NCBI GenBank assembly: GCA_025360485.1
Contig: JANYCB010000080.1
Coordinates: forward strand, 1-37,018
Direction of reading: 5' to 3'
Origin: Methylotenera sp.
GTDB taxonomy: Bacteria; Pseudomonadota; Gammaproteobacteria; Burkholderiales; Methylophilaceae
DNA: 37,018 bases
The position numbers were made by a program, and so were the translations under genes. Below are positions 15,606 through 24,025 of this stretch, piece after piece. The first letter of the stretch is position 1. Each line of letters opens with the position of its first letter. The notes under the pieces are model-generated. The model was not told the origin of the DNA and did not search any database. It saw only the letters and a list, made by a program, of their open reading frames with translations.

Positions 15606-17024
15606 TTATATTGGCTTTTTCTTGGCTTGCTTTTCTTTCAAGGAAGCCTCGCGATGACTTTTTCTGTCGTCCGTTTTTTGAACTGCATTTGAAACACCCC
15701 AATTTAATTCCTCATCCTGCACATAACGCTTACCGAGCTGATACGCAATTTGCGCACGCGCCAACTCAACACCAAGGTAAAACGCGTGTGAGGCATCGTT
15801 TTCTACTTTTAAATCCGCATAAAATGCAAATGGATCAATCGCTTGTAGAATTCCATCGCGGTTATATACATGCACCCCAGCATTACTTACCATAATTCTA
15901 AAACTAGGGTCTTTAATTTGACTCGCAATTTCGGCGATTTCGTCAGCATTGTAAGAAAACGGCTTTCTATCATGCAAACCCAGCAAACCATTGCTGTATC
16001 CGCGCGGCAGCCTGTCATCTAGCTTAGCAGCATACATGACACGGCGCGCATTATCTGCTTCTGCAATCGCATTGATAGCATGCGGGCTGACTGAAGTTGC
16101 CAGCACTGCGTTGATATTCAGCTCACTGATTAAGCCAAATAAAATCGCGTTGATGCCTGTGGTATCGGCGTCGGTGAGCTCGGTTAAGTTGCCAATGCCC
16201 ATCATTATTTGTATTTGAGGATATTTTTTGCGCAGTTTGTGATAACGCACGATCGAATTAGCTAGCCCAAAATGTATCGGATCCAATATCGCATCGGCAA
16301 TAAATGGCTTGCCTTTTTTAAGGCAAATTTCAATGGCGCGGTAAAGTGAAGCCAAATTACCCGGTTTGGCAGGAATAAGCACTGGTGCGGCTTCCGTGGC
16401 ATCGGCAATCCACAACGTTTTTTCGGTTAAGCTCAATAAATAGTCTACACCTGCTTTGCCCGCCAGCAAAAGTTCTTCAGTATGCATGGAATCGACACTG
16501 ACTTTAAAGCCTGCCGCTTTCAGTGCTTTAATTGAATCCGCTAAGTGTAAAAATGGCTTGCCTGGCAGGCAACCTAAATCAATGACATTTGCGCCACGCG
16601 CCCTGAATTGATTGGCTTTGACGATAATTTCATCTACTGTTAAATCAGGCGCATCCACAATCTCAGCAAAAATCTGTACGCTGTATCGGCTTAAATCGGG
16701 CGACTTTCCTTGTTGCCCAAAATATTCGGGCAAATCTTTCAAATCCTCCGGCCCGCGCTCAACGGGAATGCCATATTGGCGGTGCAATTGGCTTAAATCG
16801 CCTTGACAAAGCCCAGGTAAAATCATCTTACTGGCGTCACCTGTGTTTTTTAAGCGACGTGCGATCATTTCAGGCGTCATCAAAGCGGCCACAGAAACGC
16901 CCATTTGTTCGACGCGATATTTAAATTGGGGCGTCTTTGGATTGCTTTGCACTTCTTGCAACATCTTATTAAGGCTCTTTTCAGCCAGTTTTCCTGTCAA
17001 AAAAAGTAAACTGTCTTTTTTCAC
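15606..17024 (-). CDS. Dihydropteroate synthase-related protein (DUF6513/TIGR00284 type)
   Basis: A 472-residue protein with a pterin-binding TIM-barrel region (about residues 110-350), including GANVIDLGCLPGKP and KVSVDSMHTEELLLAGKAGV, similar to dihydropteroate synthase. A unique N-terminal part (1-100) and a C-terminal part that ends in a lysine-rich tail (KSHREASLKEKQAKKKP) surround it. Relatives occur in methanogenic archaea and H4MPT-using methylotrophs. A role in methanopterin assembly is suspected, but the reaction is not established, because the beta-RFAP synthase step replaces the classical one. The start is GTG at 17024, overlapping the flavoprotein stop by 4 bases. Function is inferred from family and operon. 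Confidence 0.85.
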   Translation of the reverse strand: MKKDSLLFLTGKLAEKSLNKMLQEVQSNPKTPQFKYRVEQMGVSVAALMTPEMIARRLKNTGDASKMILPGLCQGDLSQLHRQYGIPVERGPEDLKDLPEYFGQQGKSPDLSRYSVQIFAEIVDAPDLTVDEIIVKANQFRARGANVIDLGCLPGKPFLHLADSIKALKAAGFKVSVDSMHTEELLLAGKAGVDYLLSLTEKTLWIADATEAAPVLIPAKPGNLASLYRAIEICLKKGKPFIADAILDPIHFGLANSIVRYHKLRKKYPQIQIMMGIGNLTELTDADTTGINAILFGLISELNINAVLATSVSPHAINAIAEADNARRVMYAAKLDDRLPRGYSNGLLGLHDRKPFSYNADEIAEIASQIKDPSFRIMVSNAGVHVYNRDGILQAIDPFAFYADLKVENDASHAFYLGVELARAQIAYQLGKRYVQDEELNWGVSNAVQKTDDRKSHREASLKEKQAKKKPI

Positions 17025-17560
17025 TTAACTTGATTAAGTCTAGTATGAATAGCGTAAGTTAAAGTTTCAATACTCGCCACCACCTGTGTGGCCTCGAAGC
17101 TAGCTAGCTTTTCCACATTATCTAAATCGATTTTGCGCGGGAACACCTTGACCAGATTGTTTCGTGGCGCTTCAGACTCTAGTTCTGGCGCGGTATCACA
17201 AGCAAACACAATGCTTGGCACGCGTGTTTTTCCAGCTTGTGCAAATAAATTTGAAACTAAACTATCAGAGAATCCGTAAGCCAATTTTGCGATGGTATTA
17301 GAGGTAGCAGGTGCAATAACCAGCGTATGATACTTGCCTTCGTAAAACAGCTCCACAGGCACGCTACTAGCGGTTTTATCTTGATAAATTTTATGGCCAG
17401 TCGCGTCCAATTGCATCTGAAAGCCATATTGCTTAATGATTTCCGCCGCGGCACGACTTAAAAAAATATCTGTGTTTTCTAGCGTTTGCAGAATCTGTAA
17501 AGCTTCGCGCAAATAATGTCCAGAACCAGTGATTGCCCAAGCTAGACGCTGATTTTGCAT
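17021..17560 (-). CDS. Flavoprotein, dihydromethanopterin reductase (DmrB)-like
   Basis: A 179-residue protein of the HFCD/flavoprotein fold. The N-terminal glycine-rich strand-loop is WAITGSGHYLRE (8-19), and the FMN phosphate-binding motif is VIAPATSNTIAK (81-92), near the classical PASANT signature. The archaeal and some bacterial members reduce dihydromethanopterin to H4MPT, the final step of that cofactor's synthesis. Methylobacterium uses an unrelated DHFR-like enzyme (DmrA) instead. Location directly after purA and before three other cofactor genes supports this reading. I leave the symbol blank because flavoprotein substrate cannot be told from sequence alone. It starts at ATG 17560, 9 bases after the purA stop. 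Confidence 0.8.
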   Translation of the reverse strand: MQNQRLAWAITGSGHYLREALQILQTLENTDIFLSRAAAEIIKQYGFQMQLDATGHKIYQDKTASSVPVELFYEGKYHTLVIAPATSNTIAKLAYGFSDSLVSNLFAQAGKTRVPSIVFACDTAPELESEAPRNNLVKVFPRKIDLDNVEKLASFEATQVVASIETLTYAIHTRLNQVK

Positions 17561-17569
17561 GCTTATCTG

Positions 17570-18889
17570 CTATGCAAAGGGGTGTTCTATGACAATCGTT
17601 TCATCACGCTCAGGGCCTGTTGAAACAATCGCAATTGGCACGCCACATAGGGCTTCCAAGCGTTTTAGATAATTTTGTGCGGCTTTAGGCAAGCCATTCC
17701 ATGTTTTAACGCCAAAAGTATTGTCGCTCCAGCCAGGCACAGTTTCGTAAATTGGTTTGCAGCCAGCCACATCATCTGCGCCAACTGGTAATAAATCTAT
17801 TTTTTTGCCATCCAGCTCGTAACCGACACAAATTTTAAGTTCTTTAATGCCATCTAGCACGTCAAGCTTTGTGATGCATAGGCCCGTTAGGCCATTAATA
17901 CGCGCTGAACGACGTAACGCAGCCGCATCAAACCAGCCACAACGACGCTTACGTTTAGTCACCGTACCGATTTCTTGGCCTTTTACTGACATTTGCGTGC
18001 CTGGTGCGCCTTCACTATCAATATCCAATTCACTTGGGAAAGGACCGCCGCCTACACGCGTGGTGTAGGCTTTAGTGATGCCTAAAACATAATGCAACAT
18101 ATTGGCACCAACGCCCGTGCCTGCTGAGGCTTGCCCTGCAATACAGTTGCTTGAAGTGACATACGGATAGGTACCATGATCAATGTCTAATAGCGTACCT
18201 TGAGCGCCTTCGAATAACAGATTTTCGCCTCGGTCATTGGCTGCGTAAAGGTCTGCTGAAATATCAGAAATCATGGGTTTTAGGGCAATCGCTTGCGCCA
18301 TGCTGGCATCATATTGTTGATTAAAATCAACCGCTTGCGCACCAAGGTAATTTGTCAGTACAAAGTTATGGTAATCCATCACTTCATGTAACTTTTCTGC
18401 AAAGCGCTCGGGATAGAATAAGTCATACACACGTAAGGCTCTGCGCGCGACTTTGTCTTCATAAGTTGGGCCAATGCCTTTGCCAGTAGTACCGATTTTT
18501 TTATCAGCGCTGCGTTTTGCCTCACGCGCGACATCTACCGCCACGTGGTGACTTAAAATAAGTGGACAACCTGGGCTTACTTTTAAACGATTTTTAACTT
18601 CTAAACCGCCTTTTTCCAGCTCAGCAATTTCACTTAATAAATGTCCCGCATCAAGCACTACGCCGTTACCGATATAACAATTAACGTTGGCGCGCACAAT
18701 GCCTGAGGGCACTAGGTTTAATTTATAGACGCGCTGCGCTGCGCCTTGGCCGACAACCAGCGTATGGCCTGCATTATGTCCGCCCTGAAAGCGCACCACG
18801 CCTTGCGCATTGTCGGTCAACCAGTCGACGATTTTGCCTTTGCCTTCGTCGCCCCATTGGGTACCAATAACCACTACATTTTTTGCCAT
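17570..18889 (-). CDS. purA: Adenylosuccinate synthetase
   Basis: A 439-residue PurA, which joins IMP and aspartate using GTP on the way to AMP. The phosphate-binding loop is GDEGKGK (13-19, catalytic D14), followed by [10 protein letters not shown] (34-43, catalytic H42), GPTYEDK, and a C-terminal TGPERDETI. Length and motifs are standard. It follows hisZ by 25 bases. The hisZ-purA order after hflC is common in betaproteobacteria. The next gene, the DmrB-like flavoprotein, starts 9 bases after the stop. Confidence 0.98.
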   Translation of the reverse strand: MAKNVVVIGTQWGDEGKGKIVDWLTDNAQGVVRFQGGHNAGHTLVVGQGAAQRVYKLNLVPSGIVRANVNCYIGNGVVLDAGHLLSEIAELEKGGLEVKNRLKVSPGCPLILSHHVAVDVAREAKRSADKKIGTTGKGIGPTYEDKVARRALRVYDLFYPERFAEKLHEVMDYHNFVLTNYLGAQAVDFNQQYDASMAQAIALKPMISDISADLYAANDRGENLLFEGAQGTLLDIDHGTYPYVTSSNCIAGQASAGTGVGANMLHYVLGITKAYTTRVGGGPFPSELDIDSEGAPGTQMSVKGQEIGTVTKRKRRCGWFDAAALRRSARINGLTGLCITKLDVLDGIKELKICVGYELDGKKIDLLPVGADDVAGCKPIYETVPGWSDNTFGVKTWNGLPKAAQNYLKRLEALCGVPIAIVSTGPERDETIVIEHPFA

Positions 18890-18914
18890 AATTTACTACT
18901 TTTATTGAAATTAA

Positions 18915-20081
18915 CTATATAATTGCTTCGATTTTCCATTCGTCACCAACTTGCACCAATTGCCTATCGCAATTGAGTTCGGCAACATCTAACACAGCAT
19001 CTGGCAAAGCTTGAATCACTATTTGTCCAGTCGCACGCAAAGCTTCAATTTTAGCAAGTAAGTTTTTCGCACTTCCAGCAGGCGCTAAAATAGCATTTGC
19101 CAAAACTGCAGGACTTAGTGCGGTGACCACACCACGCAAATCCAAGCTAAACCCTGTCGCAGGGCGAGGGCGACCAAACGCCACGCCCACTTCGTCGTAG
19201 CGTCCACCTAAAGCTAGAGGTCCTGCGTAGCCTTTTGCATAGGCTGCAAACACAATACCGCTGTGGTAGTGATAGCCGCGTAGCTCGCACAAATCAAATG
19301 AAATATGCACGTTTAAATCTGCCAATTGGTTCGCAACTGCACGCAGATCATTTAACGCTTTAGTGATGGTGGGAATCTTAGGTAGCAGCACTTGCGCCTT
19401 ATCAAGTATAGCCACAGTACCATTTAAATCGGTTAAGTTAACCAGCGCTTGCTGAATGTCAGCTTCCAAATCAACAGTTAAAGTGGCTACGCTGGCTTTA
19501 TCTTTGCTCTGCAAAGCTGCGTATAAAGCCTGCTCAAGACTTGCATTGATATTGCCCGCTTTAACTAAACTTTCAAAAATTGCGACATGACTAAAATCAA
19601 TGTGTAACTCGCTCAAACCCAGTAACTGTAATGCTTTAATCATCAAACGTTGAATTTCAATATCGCTTTCAATACCGGCGTGACCAAACAACTCCGCTCC
19701 CACCTGCAGTGGTTCACGTGTCCTAGCAAGGCCATCTGGCTTGGTGCGCAACACTGCTCCCGCATAACAAAGGCGGCTAACGCCTTGCTGATTAAGCATG
19801 TGCGCATCTATTCGCGCGGCTTGCGGCGTGGTATCGGCACGCACGCCCATGAGGCGGCCTGTGAGTTGATCCACTACCTTAAATGTGGCCAAATCAAGGT
19901 CGTGGCCAGTACCTGTAATGAGCGATTCCATGTATTCCAACATTGGCGGAATCACATATTGATAACCGTTAACCTTGAATAAATCTAATAATTGACGGCG
20001 CAAAAATTCTATACGTGCAGCCTCCGCGGGCAGTACGTCTTCAATAAATTCGGGAAGTAACCAGTTTCGCATAGCTGCCAT
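18915..20081 (-). CDS. hisZ: ATP phosphoribosyltransferase regulatory subunit
   Basis: A 388-residue HisRS-like protein. It has the class II synthetase fold (opening WLLPEFIEDVLPAEAARIEF; motif-2-like LCYAGAVLRTKP; motif-3-like GGRYDEVGVAFGRPRPATGF) but lacks the C-terminal anticodon-binding domain of true HisRS. HisZ associates with the short HisG to form the first enzyme of histidine synthesis and confers feedback control. The start is either the ATG at 20081 or the one three codons later (MRNWLLP); no strong ribosome site separates them. It lies 21 bases after the DUF2065 gene and before purA. Confidence 0.94.
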   Translation of the reverse strand: MAAMRNWLLPEFIEDVLPAEAARIEFLRRQLLDLFKVNGYQYVIPPMLEYMESLITGTGHDLDLATFKVVDQLTGRLMGVRADTTPQAARIDAHMLNQQGVSRLCYAGAVLRTKPDGLARTREPLQVGAELFGHAGIESDIEIQRLMIKALQLLGLSELHIDFSHVAIFESLVKAGNINASLEQALYAALQSKDKASVATLTVDLEADIQQALVNLTDLNGTVAILDKAQVLLPKIPTITKALNDLRAVANQLADLNVHISFDLCELRGYHYHSGIVFAAYAKGYAGPLALGGRYDEVGVAFGRPRPATGFSLDLRGVVTALSPAVLANAILAPAGSAKNLLAKIEALRATGQIVIQALPDAVLDVAELNCDRQLVQVGDEWKIEAII

Positions 20082-20102
20082 TATACTAGCAAAAGAGTTT
20101 AG

Positions 20103-20288
20103 CTAGCGACTCAAAAACAACAGCAATAAACCACCAAAAATTGAGATAAGACCAATAAAGCGCAATTGACCATCTTTGAGTTCTATCATGCGCTTGAAAG
20201 TTTCGCGCCAAGCCTGCGGCGCAACAAAGGGTAATAAACCTTCAAACACAAGCATCAAACCCATTGCTGCCAATACGGTAGAATTCAT
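20103..20288 (-). CDS. DUF2065 family small membrane protein
   Basis: A 61-residue protein with two predicted membrane helices (about 3-22 and 41-59), linked by a short basic loop with WRETFKRMIEL. It is the YjeT/DUF2065 type, conserved between hflC and hisZ or purA in many proteobacteria. Function is unknown to me. It starts 21 bases after hflC, consistent with co-transcription, and probably sits in the inner membrane. Confidence 0.9.
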   Translation of the reverse strand: MNSTVLAAMGLMLVFEGLLPFVAPQAWRETFKRMIELKDGQLRFIGLISIFGGLLLLFLSR

Positions 20289-20309
20289 CTAATAAAGTTC
20301 TAATAAACC

Positions 20310-21188
20310 TTACTTCTTGCCGCCGCCAGAGCCACGCATGTACTTGAAGAAATCGGAGTTTGGATCTAACACCATCACGTCTGATTTACTTTTGAAGCTG
20401 TTTTTATAGGCTTCTTGGCTACGGTAAAACGCATAGAATTCAGGATTTTTACCATAGGCTGCTGAGTAAGTTTCAGCTGCGTTAGCATCGCCATCACCCT
20501 TCACTTTTTGTGCATCACGAAACGCCTCTGCGATAATCACTTCGCGTTGTTTATCGGCATCCGCACGAATTTTTTCAGACGCGGCCGAGCCTTCAGAACG
20601 TAACTGTTTGGCGATACGCTCACGCTCAGAAATCATGCGGTCATAGACTGATTTACTGATTTCTTCTGAATAATCAACGCGTTTCAAGCGCACATCCACC
20701 ACCTGAATGCCGATTTGACGTGCTTCAACATCGGCTCTTTTGCGTAGATTATCCATAATTGCATCGCGCTCGCCAGCAATTACATCATGTACCGTGCGTT
20801 TGCCAAACTCTGCCCTAAAGCCTGCGTTCACTACTTTAGAAAGTCGATCTTCAGCCGCTGCTTCGCCGCCTTCTTTAATCGAAACATAGTATTTAGCAGG
20901 GTCGACAATTCGCCATTTAACGAATGAATCGACCATCATGTATTTGTTTTCGCTGGTATTGAATTTGGCTGGTGCTTCCCAGTCCAAAGTAACAATGCGC
21001 TTTTCAAAATACTTTACATCCTCTACCAAAGGCGTTTTGAAATATAAGCCAGGCTCTTTTTTAACCGACACAATTTCGCCCAACCTAAACACCAAAGCGT
21101 ATTCGCGCTGATCTACTATAAAAGCCGACATGCTTAATAACACCAGTGCCACAATCAATCCAACTAAGATTATTCCAATATTTTTCAT
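20310..21188 (-). CDS. hflC: HflC, FtsH-protease modulator
   Basis: A 292-residue band-7/SPFH protein. A single N-terminal membrane anchor (about 3-25) is followed by the SPFH domain (EYALVFRLGEIVSVKKEPGLYFK) and a long charged helical region (ADKQREVIIAEAFRDAQKVK). HflC forms a large periplasmic cage with HflK around hexameric FtsH and limits its access to substrates. Length is standard. It starts 17 bases after hflK. Confidence 0.96.
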   Translation of the reverse strand: MKNIGIILVGLIVALVLLSMSAFIVDQREYALVFRLGEIVSVKKEPGLYFKTPLVEDVKYFEKRIVTLDWEAPAKFNTSENKYMMVDSFVKWRIVDPAKYYVSIKEGGEAAAEDRLSKVVNAGFRAEFGKRTVHDVIAGERDAIMDNLRKRADVEARQIGIQVVDVRLKRVDYSEEISKSVYDRMISERERIAKQLRSEGSAASEKIRADADKQREVIIAEAFRDAQKVKGDGDANAAETYSAAYGKNPEFYAFYRSQEAYKNSFKSKSDVMVLDPNSDFFKYMRGSGGGKK

Positions 21189-21205
21189 AATTTCACTTTC
21201 GCTGA

Positions 21206-22381
21206 CTAGCGATTATCCCTCTCGCGGCTGCGCATCACATCGCGCGATTGGTCAGTATTGACATCCGCTTCTTTATTGCTAACAGTCGCTGCTGCTGGCG
21301 CAGATGCTGTGGTTGCATTGGTTGTTGCCATTAATTTATCTAATGGTAAATATAATAAACTACCGCCTTTTTGGTCAACAATCACTTTACTGGTGCTAGA
21401 TAAAATCTGCTCTTGTGCATCTAAATAAATACGCTCGCGCGTTACTTCTGGCGCCTTGATATATTGCGTTAAAATTTGCTCAAATCGACTCGCGTTACCC
21501 TTTGCTTCGTTTTCCACTTTAAGTTTGTAACCCGCCGCCTCAGCACTTAAGCGAGAAGCGTTACCACGCGCTTTAGGAATCACATCATTCGCGTAAGCTT
21601 GACCTTCATTGATCTGGCGTTGGTAGTCTTGATTGGCGCGGTTCACATCTTCAAACGCCTCCTGCACCTGCTCTGGTGGCTGAGCACTTTGTAAAGAGAC
21701 GCTAGTAATCGTAACGCCTGCTTTATAACTATCCAAAATCGCTTGCATGCGCTCTGAAGTATCCGCCAAACCCTTTTGCAACAAGTCGTCTAGCTTACTT
21801 TTTCCCACCACTTCACGAATAGCAGTTTCAGCGGCGGACATTACTGCATCATCAGTAGAGCGGTTGTTAAACAGATAATCTTTGGCGTTTTTAAGCTTAT
21901 ATTGCACCGCAAATTGTAAATCGATAATGTTTTCATCTTCAGTCAACATTAAGGCTTCTCTAGGCACTTTAGTTTTGCCGCCAGTGCCCTCGCCATTGGT
22001 TCTATAGCCCACCTCTAGGCGACGCACCTGCTCCATATTCACCACACTGACTGACTCGATTGGAAACGGCCAACGCCAGCGCGGACCAGGTTCTGTGGTA
22101 TCGATATAGGCACCAAACCGTTGTACAACACCTAGCGAGCCTTGGTCGACAATATAAAAGCCCGTTGCCATCCAAATGGCCACAATCAAAGCCAAAATAG
22201 GGATAATCGGCCAATCAAAGCCTTTACCGTCACCACTGCCATCATTGGCACGGTTGCCGCCATTGCTACTGCCTTTTTTGCCAAAAAGATTATTGATTTT
22301 TTGGCTTAAATCACGCAGCACTTCGTCTAAATCAGGTGGGCCTTCATTATTTTTTTGACCCAAACCGGGAAACTTAATCAT
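21206..22381 (-). CDS. hflK: HflK, FtsH-protease modulator
   Basis: A 391-residue partner of HflC. A Gly/Asn-rich cytoplasmic N-terminus (1-55) precedes one membrane helix (about 56-78, ending GFYIVDQGSLGVV). The SPFH domain includes EPGPRWRWPFPIESV and VPREALMLTEDENIIDLQF. A coiled-coil region follows, and the C-terminal tail is Ala/Thr-rich and ends in RSRERDNR. The N-terminal Gly/Asn linker matches the family pattern. It lies 25 bases after hflX. Confidence 0.96.
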   Translation of the reverse strand: MIKFPGLGQKNNEGPPDLDEVLRDLSQKINNLFGKKGSSNGGNRANDGSGDGKGFDWPIIPILALIVAIWMATGFYIVDQGSLGVVQRFGAYIDTTEPGPRWRWPFPIESVSVVNMEQVRRLEVGYRTNGEGTGGKTKVPREALMLTEDENIIDLQFAVQYKLKNAKDYLFNNRSTDDAVMSAAETAIREVVGKSKLDDLLQKGLADTSERMQAILDSYKAGVTITSVSLQSAQPPEQVQEAFEDVNRANQDYQRQINEGQAYANDVIPKARGNASRLSAEAAGYKLKVENEAKGNASRFEQILTQYIKAPEVTRERIYLDAQEQILSSTSKVIVDQKGGSLLYLPLDKLMATTNATTASAPAAATVSNKEADVNTDQSRDVMRSRERDNR

Positions 22382-22406
22382 TCATGACTCCAAACTACTA
22401 TTTAAA

Positions 22407-23630
22407 TTAGGCATACGCACTTTCTTCAGTGCTTAATTTTTTTAATAACTGCTGATGCTCCAACAATGCCAGTTTGATAAACTCAAGACCAGCGCCTGTC
22501 TTAGCGGATATACGCACTTGGTAAATTCTACCATACTCGTCGCGCTCACAACCTGCCCCATTATCAAGCGCGGAGTTATCCAGCCGATCAATTTGGTTTA
22601 ATACCAAAACCTGTGGCACATTGGCAGCGCCAATTTCTTGCAATACAAAATTCACTTGTGCAACTTGCGCCTCGCGATTAGTACTCGCCACATCCACCAC
22701 ATGCAATAGCAAGTCCGCTTGCGTAGCCTCTTCCAAAGAGGCGCCAAACGCTTCAATGAGCGTAGTTGGCAAATGCTTGATGAAGCCAACGGTATCTGAA
22801 ATAACCGCCATATTGCTGCCATAATAAGCACCGCCGCTAGAATGATAATCATCACCCAGATACATTTTGCGCGATGTGGTGTCTAGCGTGGCAAATAACT
22901 GATCTGCCGCATACACGCCAGATTGCGTTAAGCGATTAAATAGCGTGGATTTTCCTGCGTTGGTATATCCGACCAACGACACAGTCATAGTGTTTGAACG
23001 CTTACGTGCTCTCCGCTGCATGCCGCGCTGCTGCTTGAGTTTGGCCAGCTTTTCGCGCAATTGCTTAACGCGATCACGCAACATGCGTCTATCCATCTCG
23101 AGTTGCGTTTCGCCCGGACCACCACGCACGCCAATACCGCCTTTTTGGCGTTCCAAGTGAGTCCAGCCGCGTACTAGGCGCGTGGATAAATGCTCTAGCT
23201 GCGCCAGTTCGACTTGTAGCTTACCTTCGTGGCTTTTTGCACGTTGTGCAAAAATATCTAAAATCAAACCTGTTCTATCCAACACTTTAGCTTGCAAAAA
23301 GCGTTCTAAATTACGCTGTTGCGATGGGCTTAAATCGTGATTAAAGGCAACTAGGCTGGTCTCAGACACTTCAAGCATTAATTTTAATTCATCGGCTTTG
23401 CCACTGCCAATAAAAAGTTTTGCATCTGGCGTGCTTCGCTTGCCTTCAACTGTGGCACGCACTTGCATGCCCGCTGATGTTACCAATTGACGGAGTTCTT
23501 GCAGACTTTCTGAGTAATCTGGCTCGCCGAAATCGATACTCACCAATACCACCGCACCATTAGATGCGGCAGTTAAGACAGATGGATTCGCTAAGGTATT
23601 TTCGCCGTAACCAGAGGATCTAATTGACAA
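22407..23630 (-). CDS. hflX: Ribosome-associated GTPase HflX
   Basis: A 407-residue HflX, a heat-stress factor that splits stalled 70S ribosomes. The N-terminal nucleotide-binding domain (about 25-200) contains GIGVRGGPGETQLEMDRR. G1 is GYTNAGKST (221-229), G3 is in DTVGFIKHLPTTL, G4 is NQID and G5 is SAKTG. The start is TTG at 23630, three bases after the hfq stop, with a GGAAGA ribosome site inside the end of hfq, so the two genes are coupled. No in-frame ATG lies near the conserved N-terminus. Confidence 0.96.
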   Translation of the reverse strand: MSIRSSGYGENTLANPSVLTAASNGAVVLVSIDFGEPDYSESLQELRQLVTSAGMQVRATVEGKRSTPDAKLFIGSGKADELKLMLEVSETSLVAFNHDLSPSQQRNLERFLQAKVLDRTGLILDIFAQRAKSHEGKLQVELAQLEHLSTRLVRGWTHLERQKGGIGVRGGPGETQLEMDRRMLRDRVKQLREKLAKLKQQRGMQRRARKRSNTMTVSLVGYTNAGKSTLFNRLTQSGVYAADQLFATLDTTSRKMYLGDDYHSSGGAYYGSNMAVISDTVGFIKHLPTTLIEAFGASLEEATQADLLLHVVDVASTNREAQVAQVNFVLQEIGAANVPQVLVLNQIDRLDNSALDNGAGCERDEYGRIYQVRISAKTGAGLEFIKLALLEHQQLLKKLSTEESAYA

Positions 23631-23633
23631 ACT

Positions 23634-23873
23634 TTATTCTTCCGAATGTTCTGGCAATGCCATGCTCACCGCACGCGCAGGCACAATAGTAGAAATGGCG
23701 TGTTTATACACCATTTGCGTGACTGTGTTTTTAAGCAAAATAACATATTGGTCAAACGAATCAACTTGGCCTTGTAGCTTGATGCCGTTCACTAGATAGA
23801 TAGACACTTGTACGTGTTCTTTTCTGAGGGCGTTTAGGAATGGATCCTGCAGCATTTGTCCTTTGTTATTCAT
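23634..23873 (-). CDS. hfq: RNA chaperone Hfq
   Basis: A 79-residue Hfq with the Sm1 motif in [20 protein letters not shown] and the Sm2 motif YKHAIST. The N-terminal Q/K-rich proximal face is typical ([19 protein letters not shown]), and the C-terminal tail is short. It forms a hexameric ring that anneals small RNAs with mRNAs. AAGGAG lies just before the ATG. It is the first gene of the run that continues through hflX, hflK, hflC, DUF2065, hisZ, purA and the cofactor genes. Confidence 0.97.
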   Translation of the reverse strand: MNNKGQMLQDPFLNALRKEHVQVSIYLVNGIKLQGQVDSFDQYVILLKNTVTQMVYKHAISTIVPARAVSMALPEHSEE

Positions 23874-23977
23874 GTTGTGCTCCTTGTAGTTTTAATAAAG
23901 TTGGAGTAGCTTTGCTGAAATAATTTCCGCAAAACCAGTTCTGCCTTGTATACGACTATGATTGCGCCTTTTTGTTC

Positions 23978-23993
23978 GCTTTTCAAGTGCCAA
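23978..23993 (-). promoter_or_regulatory. Sigma-54-like promoter motif upstream of hfq
   Basis: On the minus strand: TTGGCACTTGAAAAGC. The -24 half matches the sigma-54 consensus (TTGGCAC), and GG and GC are separated by exactly 10 bases. The -12 half is AAGC instead of TTGC. It would start transcription about 90 bases before the hfq ATG. TTGAAA in the same segment could also be a sigma-70 -35 box, so the assignment is uncertain. Confidence 0.35.
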
Positions 23994-24025
23994 ATACAGG
24001 TTTTTTCTAGATTTTTTTATAATTT

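Noticed and set aside
17097-17110. 14-bp palindrome AAGCTAGCTAGCTT in the DmrB-like gene
   Set aside because: Short tandem of GCTA that can arise by chance within KLASFE codons; no regulatory context.
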